64,000 nt of DNA from Lactarius indigo. Taxonomy: Eukaryota > Basidiomycota > Agaricomycetes > Russulales > Russulaceae. Where the stretch lies: NCBI GenBank assembly GCA_025766275.1, contig JAFKAC010000008.1, forward strand, positions 992,001 through 1,056,000. Direction: 5' to 3'. Positions 57,871-64,000 of the stretch are shown piece by piece. The notes beneath the pieces are model-generated. The model was not told the DNA's origin and did not search any database. It worked only from the letters and a program-made list of their open reading frames with translations. Made by a program: the position numbers and the translations under genes. The number at the start of each line of letters is the position of its first letter. The stretch's first letter is position 1.

Positions 57871-58310
57871 ATGGATCACACGTCCCTGCTGAGCACCGCG
57901 GGTGAGTACGCCAGCCTCATCAACTCCGTTCGAGTAAGCCACCGCGTTCTCATCTCTGATACTGACCCTAACTGATGGCGTTTAGTTCGCGCATGTCAAT
58001 GTATTACGCATGTCAAAGCGCAGATATGGAACTGAAGGAGCATTAAACAAGCGCCTGAATGGAACCGTGCTCAAGGCAAGATCGTGGTTGACCGCCTCGG
58101 ACACTTATATTCTCAGATTGGTGGAGTGCGATAATGGCATGAAAAAATTATCGTACCGATGTAAGCCGAACGACGGGCACTGGACGCGAAGCAAGAATTT
58201 GAACACGTGTCGCGGTTCGAGTATGAGCGCATCGAGGATTTCAAGAGCTTGGAGTAACTTCTGGATGGCGCTATCACCAAATAGAAACAGTCGATACGAG
58301 GCATTTCAGT
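57871..58310 (+). pseudogene. Vps5-type sorting nexin (BAR domain) relic
   Basis: ATG 57871 opens MDHTSLLSTAGEYASLINSV, then a plausible intron and FAHVNVLRM. Downstream, in one frame interrupted by stop codons, are PEWNRAQGKIVVDRLGHLYS, WHEKIIVPM, AERRALDAKQEFEHVSRFEY, ERIEDFKSLE and LLDGAITK. A-L-D-A-K-x-E-F-E-x-V-S and E-R-I-E-D-F-K are recognisable as the C-terminal BAR helices of retromer sorting nexins. Three in-frame stops and the absence of the PX domain show it is a fragment. Confidence 0.65.
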
Positions 58311-61074
58311 AGCTGTTACTGAAGAAGAACTCTCGGGTAGTTTTCAAGGAAGACACAACTACGTCGTGGTGGAGCACAACTGTCAGTGATGTTATCAGCT
58401 GCCACGTGGGTAGGATTTAGAACGAAAGACGGCGGCGGAAATGATAGTGACCTACAAGGGATTGCCAGTGGGCGACAATAAGGGAAAGGCACTCAAGAAT
58501 GTTCGGAGGAATTGACAATCGCTTCGAAGCGGCGATGTAGTTTTGCGTATTTGAATAAGTGGGATATTGAATTCAGGCCTTATTCGGGGGGGAAGGGACT
58601 CGGACGACAGACCACGCAGATCCATCGCTTTGATTTTTTTTGGAAAAGGGTACATGTTTCACCAGATACGACACCAAGTTACAAATACAGCAGACAACAA
58701 TGTCAAAACTCGCCCCATACCCTCATACTACTCCCCTTGAGGTACGTTGTTCCCAGAGACATACATCTGAACAAGTCACGCAACAAATCGTGGTGTAGAG
58801 GATGACATCGCCCGATTTTGGTGTAGGTCAACTATTAACTTTAAGTAACAGAAGAACACAGAATAACTTGGTGGCCACGTACCTCAAAGAACGGGGGAAG
58901 CCCGTTTTCACGAATGAAAGAACCGAAGCGGAAATAGAGATAAATAAAAAATTGGTGGCCCACCACCCACCCACTATACTTACCGGCCTTCATTAGAACC
59001 TAGGGTTATTTCAAGTGATGATAGCAAAAGAGAAGAGAAACTGGGTAAACCGCCCACCCACCCACTGATACGCACCAAGGAAAAGACGATGACGCCTGAG
59101 GCGTCACCTTCAGTAGAGTGCAAGAGCTTACCGTTCACCCACCCTCCGTCCCGCACTTACCCATCACCCTGCTTGATCTTGACGTCCTAGGCGAGTGCAC
59201 AGAAGTCGACAGAGGAGTGCTAGGCCGGTGCTAGGCCACTAGTTCACACTCAAGAGCAAGAGTTCAATCACACTAGCTCAATGAAGGTGCAGCGTTTCCG
59301 CGCACAACTTCAGTGTCGCCACAGTTCTAGAGCAGTCTTTGCGAAGACGGACAGCCGGTCGGACACCAGGGATGTGAGCGCAACTCCAGTCTAGCGCGCA
59401 AGGTGCCAAAGTTGCGTCCGGTGAAGGTGCAAACAGGGGTGCACAACTTCCCAGCGCCCGAGAGAGAGAAAAAAACATGGAAGCGCTGCACAGTGCGGTG
59501 TCGCTGCCATACCGATAGACAGAACATGAGGTCGCCTTAGGAGAGCATCACACAGAACTTAGATGTAGCGGACGCCAGGCACGAGTTGGAGACCAGCGAG
59601 GACCAGTAGTGATGCCTTTTCGAGTGTAGGCGCCGGGACGACTTGAAGTGGCAAACGGGCGGTGCGAGCGTAATTGGCGACTGAGGCGGTTTACAACAGC
59701 AACGCGGTTGGAGTATTGGAGACCCAATGGCGTGAGTAGATCGTGGGTGGCATGGGGAGCCACGTTTGAAATAGACTGGACTCGGCAACCGGAGATCACG
59801 AGGGAAGAAGCTGCGGTAGTCGGCAATGGTTCGAAGCAAGACCGCGGTGCAGAAGTTCTTGCTGCCGTCAGAAGAAGCTTGACCGGACACAAGGGGATAC
59901 AAGAGACAAACAAACACCGCCAGAGAGCCGACGTCAGAGATCAGAGAGGCTTCACCATAGCCAGGGGAAGTAGGAAGCAGGCAGAAAGCGAGAATGCGCG
60001 TTGGGACGCAGGATGCTGGACCCAGTAAACAGAAGTATGGCCCAATATATATACCCGCAGAAGGGTAGCCGCCACTTTCCAGGGGTTGTGGCACGCTGAG
60101 GGTCCAAGCTTCCAAGCGTTCGTCGCGTGACATGCCAAGACGACCGTCCGCCAATTGAAAGATGCGTACCACACAGCCACTTTGTCCACAAAGGCCGCCA
60201 CAAGCGAAAGGGCCAAAGCTTGGATAGGAATTTGCGGGTCGTCGCAGAGCGTGGTCAAAGCCGCCATTGTATGCCACTGCCACCGTGACTGGCCTAGGCA
60301 CGTCTCGCCACCCGACGCATGTCCATCACGTGACCGGGTGAGAGTTGTCGAACTGAACTTTGAAGAAGCAAGACACGCATGTTGGCCCTTGATTTCGATC
60401 TGCCGGTGCGTTGGCGAGGGTTGTCAGACGGCGATCCGAAGTGGTGGTGTAGAGACCTGCTGGGTAGCACGCCGATCCTGACTAGCAAAGACGCACGTAG
60501 GCAGCGGCCAGCGGGGTATAATGAAGGGTGCGATCGTCAAGTCTGAGGGCACATGGAAGGAAAGGGGCCCATAACACTGTTGGAGAACCGCAGAAGTATT
60601 TGAGTTGAGTGCGCCATTTGCAGCTTGCTTTGCGCCGGCGGAAAGTGGTGACGCAGATAGAGAGCTTTTTGCGGTCCGTAAGGAGTAGGAAGGTAGAACG
60701 ATGTGGGCGAAGTACTGCTATCTCTGGGACCAATGCACGCCCATTTATACCCTGAGTCTTAAGAATGCCTGTCAGCCGCTGAGACCTAAGGTGCCGTGGA
60801 ATGCGTCCTCCGCCATGAGTTATGTGCGCCTATTCCGTCAACCATTGGTTTCATTTTGGCTCGCAAGCGGTCTCGGGTTTTGGGGTTTGAGGCTTCAATA
60901 CTCCGTCGAGTTTACTCAGCAAGGTAAAGTATGTATTCCGTCGCCAAGTCATACAAAACTAAAGGAATGTATAAGCACTAGTAGAGAAGAGATGGGGCGG
61001 TATTAGAGATCTAGATCATTACCCCCCACGCCTCGAGGAATTCATGTCTATAATGAGGTGGTGTTGGAGGGCCG
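58311..61074. other. 2.8-kb interval without recognisable gene
   Basis: The longest open frame (minus, 59537-60301, 254 codons) has the Cys/Ser/Pro/Arg-rich composition of a chance frame. Two TATA-like boxes point leftward: GGGTATATATATTGGG at about 60041-60056 and GGGTATAAATGGG at about 60735-60747 (both minus). Each is followed by a pyrimidine-rich tract and ATG triplets opening only short frames. CCCACCCACCCAC runs occur at about 58965 and 59055. Possible non-coding transcripts or decayed genes; not assignable. Confidence 0.5.
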
Positions 61075-62081
61075 TCAGGTGTGGGTTGATGTTGCCTCCG
61101 GGGCCGCTTTTGCCCACGCCTCTCGCGTGGCAGCGCGAACGCGCATGCTGATACTACCAATGTTGTCTAGCGCCGGGCGGACGTCAAGCGAGAAGACTGG
61201 TGAACCATCTGGGAGCGGTGGCGCGCCGTAGTAGTCAATGACGTAACGGACTTCTTCGCCAGTCGACGGACGCCGAACAACCCAGTCGTGGCGGTCGAAA
61301 GGAGGCTCGGTGCTGTCAGGCCAGTGTTCAGCATATTTTTCAAACAAAAGGGCTGGTGCGGGACTTACTTGAAGCGCTCTGGTAAAAGCCAGCCGACAAA
61401 TAGCCAGAATCTCGCCTTCGGAGATAGCTCGCCCGGACGTCCCTTGAAACGCACGAGCTGCAACTCTTCGTCCCTGTCAGGCGCGGAAACAAATGTCAGA
61501 GAGAGCAGAACGTCTCGGAGATGAACAAAAAGACAGACGCACTTGTTGACCTGCGCCTCCCACTTGTGCACTTCCTCCCACGCCTTCTCGTTCAAAAAGT
61601 TGTGAATCTGCACCATGGTCTCGATCTCATTCTCCGGAGTTTCCCAGCCCTTTCGGACTAACGCATTGTAGAACTGCTGAGGAGACGGGTACTCCCAGTT
61701 GCCCGCGGCGTCGCGGGGTATCGAAGACTTGGTACGGTCTGTGGGGAGGTCAATTGTTTGCGCAGGAGCACGCTCCTGAGTGAGAGTCGGGAGGTGATTG
61801 CGTGGGTCTAGCGCGTCTGACTGTATGGGGCATTGAGCAGGAGAGGCCGGCGAAGATTTTGATATGGAGGCATGGTCAACAGGACAGCCGGCGGCAGAGG
61901 ATGAGGACTGTGCACGTTTTGCTAAAGAAGTGTGGTCGACCGGACAAGAAGCGGGGGTAGAAGATGTGTCTGGCGGACGTTGTTTCGCTAACGCTGAGTG
62001 GTCCACTGGACAGCTTGTAGACGCGGATGACGACGGGCTGGCCACAGATGGTTGCTGGGCGGAAGACTGAGTCTGACCCAT
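61075..62081 (-). CDS. CYC3: Holocytochrome c synthase (cytochrome c heme lyase)
   Basis: Mitochondrial intermembrane-space enzyme that attaches heme to apocytochrome c. The start is ATG 62081 ([20 protein letters not shown]). The N-terminal region carries four Cys-Pro heme-binding motifs at about residues 24, 46, 66 and 84 (three CPVDH, one CPIQ). Then [60 protein letters not shown], (intron) [34 protein letters not shown], (56-nt intron) [56 protein letters not shown], stop at 61075. The conserved domain is complete, including [19 protein letters not shown] and YVIDYY. The synthesis of the c and c1 forms is handled by one such enzyme in many fungi; which substrates this one takes is not evident. 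Confidence 0.95.
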
Positions 62082-64000
62082 CTCTAGGGATGCAAGGCTA
62101 ATAAGCGGATATGAGCACGGAGCTCAGAGTGCGCTGGCTCGACGTGTAATAGTCACGTGAGGCCAGTACCAAACTCCGTGCCCCGTGTCAGGCCATGTCA
62201 TGTGTCATGATCAGGCGCGCGGACTCTGTCCTGTTCGACTTCAAAATGGTTCCCACAGTGCAGGTCATCAATTTTGCATTGCGCTCGGGTATATTATTGG
62301 CGCAACAAGGGACATGTTGACTGAACGGATAATCACTATCTCATTGCGCTCTGTAGTAAGGTAAGTTACCTGTTTGGGAGGATAATGAGCTTCATCACGG
62401 TCTAACGCCGTGTTGGGCTGCAGTTTGATGTCCCTGGGTTACGGTCTTCCTTAGACTGTATTGCCTCCAGGCGGATGATGCTACACCAAGGTCGGTCTTT
62501 ACGTTTGATGGCATCTAAAATGTGTACATGTTCTCATAAGGAAGTCACAGAAGTGCGATGGCCGTATCAGCCGAGACAATGCGAAGGTTCTTATCGACTG
62601 TCTATGTCCACTGTATACCGTTTTCATGCGGTCTTCCCAGAGACCCCTGGTAGCGCAAAATTGTGCTTCTGCTGACTTCGTCCGTCCTTGCGCGGCTATT
62701 AGACGGGCGCTGAGATTCTTATCCTGCGCCAAACCAACTTTCTTTATTTTTATGGGACGGACTCCCCAATGAAGCGCAAATCATTGGCTCACATGACTAC
62801 GGAGGAACGACTTTAGTGTATAATGAACTTCGTGACGGGTTCCTTTCAAGTTGCTTCGTGGCCGACGACGGTGTAGCAACCGTCGACTTCTCCGCTTCTT
62901 TCCTTTTCCTCGAAGCAGGGCACGTTCCGTTCATCTTCGCGTGTTCTTCTCGGTAGGATACGTGGCTATGCTAGGTAACTGTGACACGTAAGGTCTTTTC
63001 ACCTTTTCATCTAACCTTATATGATCTTTTACCATCTTTTGATTGTGTCTCCGGACGATTATACGCAACCCCCACGAGGGTAACCCAGACATGAAACTGT
63101 TCTGATTCGGTTCGGTATTTACGATCGGGGCACCTCTACTTACCTGTGTTTCTTACAGTGTACTCAGCTCACCGTACGATCGGTCTGTATCTCTGATATG
63201 TATCCCGGAATAAAAATGGATTCAAAAAACAAAAAAGAAGATACGTGGCTATGTACTATCGCATGCATGACCACACGTGCCTAAGATAACAGGGCCTTAG
63301 CAACAAGCCCGACGAGATTGTTTGACATTCTCATGCACTCCATAAGCCAACAGGATTGCGAAGCCACCACCAAGTCACCAGTTTGCGCCGAGACTTGGTC
63401 AGACGGTCACCGGTCCTCCCTCTCCCGGTGGGTAACCTTTTACGTACTGTATCGTATTACCAAACACACCATACAGAGTATCCGAAACGGCTCAAGGTGA
63501 GCATAAGCGGCGTAATAGCGGCGTAATAAACCCTCATGAGGAAAGTGTTGGAGCATCGTCGGTGTTGACACGGCGAGAGCATTTTTGACCTACGCCGTAA
63601 TTTAGGGTCGACGTTCTGGCCTATTGTACTATACAACTGTGGAACTGTACTGCTTGTTCGGCCGAACCATTACACTCGGTTCGGACCATCATGTACCACA
63701 GGCTTCGGCCGACTACTATACAGTAACCCAAAGCCTCGGACGTCGTTATAAGGCACTAGAGGCAGGAGCGAAACTCGATTTCAGGATCTTGTACTGGTAG
63801 GCGTCACCCCATGGGGCATGGGGCTCGGTATGGGGGTCACCAGGACGCGTTCAAAGGTGCTCCATTCCAGCCACCGCGGGATTTCCGGTGGACGGTTCCG
63901 CCAGCGGCAGGCACATCAATCGAGCTCGTGACGCCTGTGCCAGTCCTGTGCCGCTGGAGAACCATGCGGTTTGCTGGAGTGTCTCCGTAATGGAGCGAGA
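62082..64000. other. Terminal 1.9 kb without recognisable gene
   Basis: Upstream region of the heme lyase, then DNA with only short open frames on both strands. TACAGTA/TACTGTA heptamers lie at 63445 and 63719. CGGCGTAATAGCGGCGTAATAA (63508-63529) is a tiny direct repeat. No LTR, tRNA or transposase signature found. Confidence 0.5.
62154..62159. promoter_or_regulatory. E-box CACGTG upstream of heme lyase
   Basis: CACGTG in the context AGTCACGTGAGG, 73 bp upstream of the start codon at 62081. It is the core site of Cbf1-type bHLH regulators, which act on respiratory and sulfur genes in yeasts. A six-base match alone is weak. Confidence 0.35.

Noticed and set aside
59537..60301. 254-codon minus-strand open frame
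   Set aside because: Composition (Cys, Ser, Pro, Arg), the absence of any domain, and an internal TATA-type promoter argue for a chance frame; kept only as an unassigned interval.
62082..64000. Possible LTR or transposon end near the right edge
   Set aside because: No terminal direct or inverted repeats and no gag/pol motifs are visible.

Overview
The window is nuclear DNA of a filamentous basidiomycete, most likely an Agaricomycete. Nearly every gene is split by many short introns (about 50-60 nt, GT..AG), coding G+C is moderate to high, and the gene set is typical of such fungi: a Rom2-type Rho exchange factor, a YAT-family permease, a GH18 enzyme, a lineage-type F-box protein and expanded membrane-protein families. 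I cannot name the species.

Layout. 1-2211 (-): C-terminally cut G-patch splicing protein (GPATCH1 type). 2212-6687: gene-poor, with a 56-bp tandem repeat and a broken ankyrin gene. 6688-17573: dense block of an amino-acid permease (+), the tRNA m3C32 methyltransferase Trm140/METTL2 (-), and a large Rho GEF (+) that carries two DH domains; the last two share an 87-bp divergent promoter. 17574-34876: a duplication zone. It holds four copies of a membrane-protein gene (two decodable, two broken), three relics of an acidic/basic protein gene, two stray pieces of the 3' end of the neighbouring Rho GEF, non-coding repeats shared between the blocks, a tRNA-Lys with an intron, and a GPI-type Kre9/Knh1-like wall protein. 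34877-44000: an F-box gene, a secreted GH18 enzyme, a gene encoding only the kinase module of tRNA ligase Trl1, an initiator tRNA-Met with a tiny intron, a five-finger CCCH protein (ZC3H3 type) and ribosomal protein eL43. 43636-52861: CCZ1 (vacuolar fusion), a USP4/15/Ubp12-type deubiquitinase with a one-base frameshift, and dihydroxyacetone kinase, divergent from the deubiquitinase. 52862-58310: an accessory strip with a sedolisin relic, a tandem pair of small membrane-protein genes with conserved CRE-like palindromes, and EMC5-like and Vps5-type sorting-nexin relics. 58311-61074: no recognisable gene. 61075-62081 (-): holocytochrome c synthase. 62082-64000: nothing recognised.

How it fits together. 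The conserved genes are housekeeping functions (splicing, tRNA modification, translation, Rho and cell-wall signalling, endosome/vacuole traffic, ubiquitin removal, glycerol metabolism, cytochrome c maturation) with no operon-like logic. The unusual biology lies between them. Two zones (17.6-34 kb and 53-58 kb) grow by repeated local duplication and collect fragments of ordinary genes. In the first zone the 3' end of the adjacent Rho GEF has itself been copied twice. The tRNA-processing items (kinase-only Trl1, intron-bearing initiator tRNA) sit side by side at 39.8-41.1 kb.
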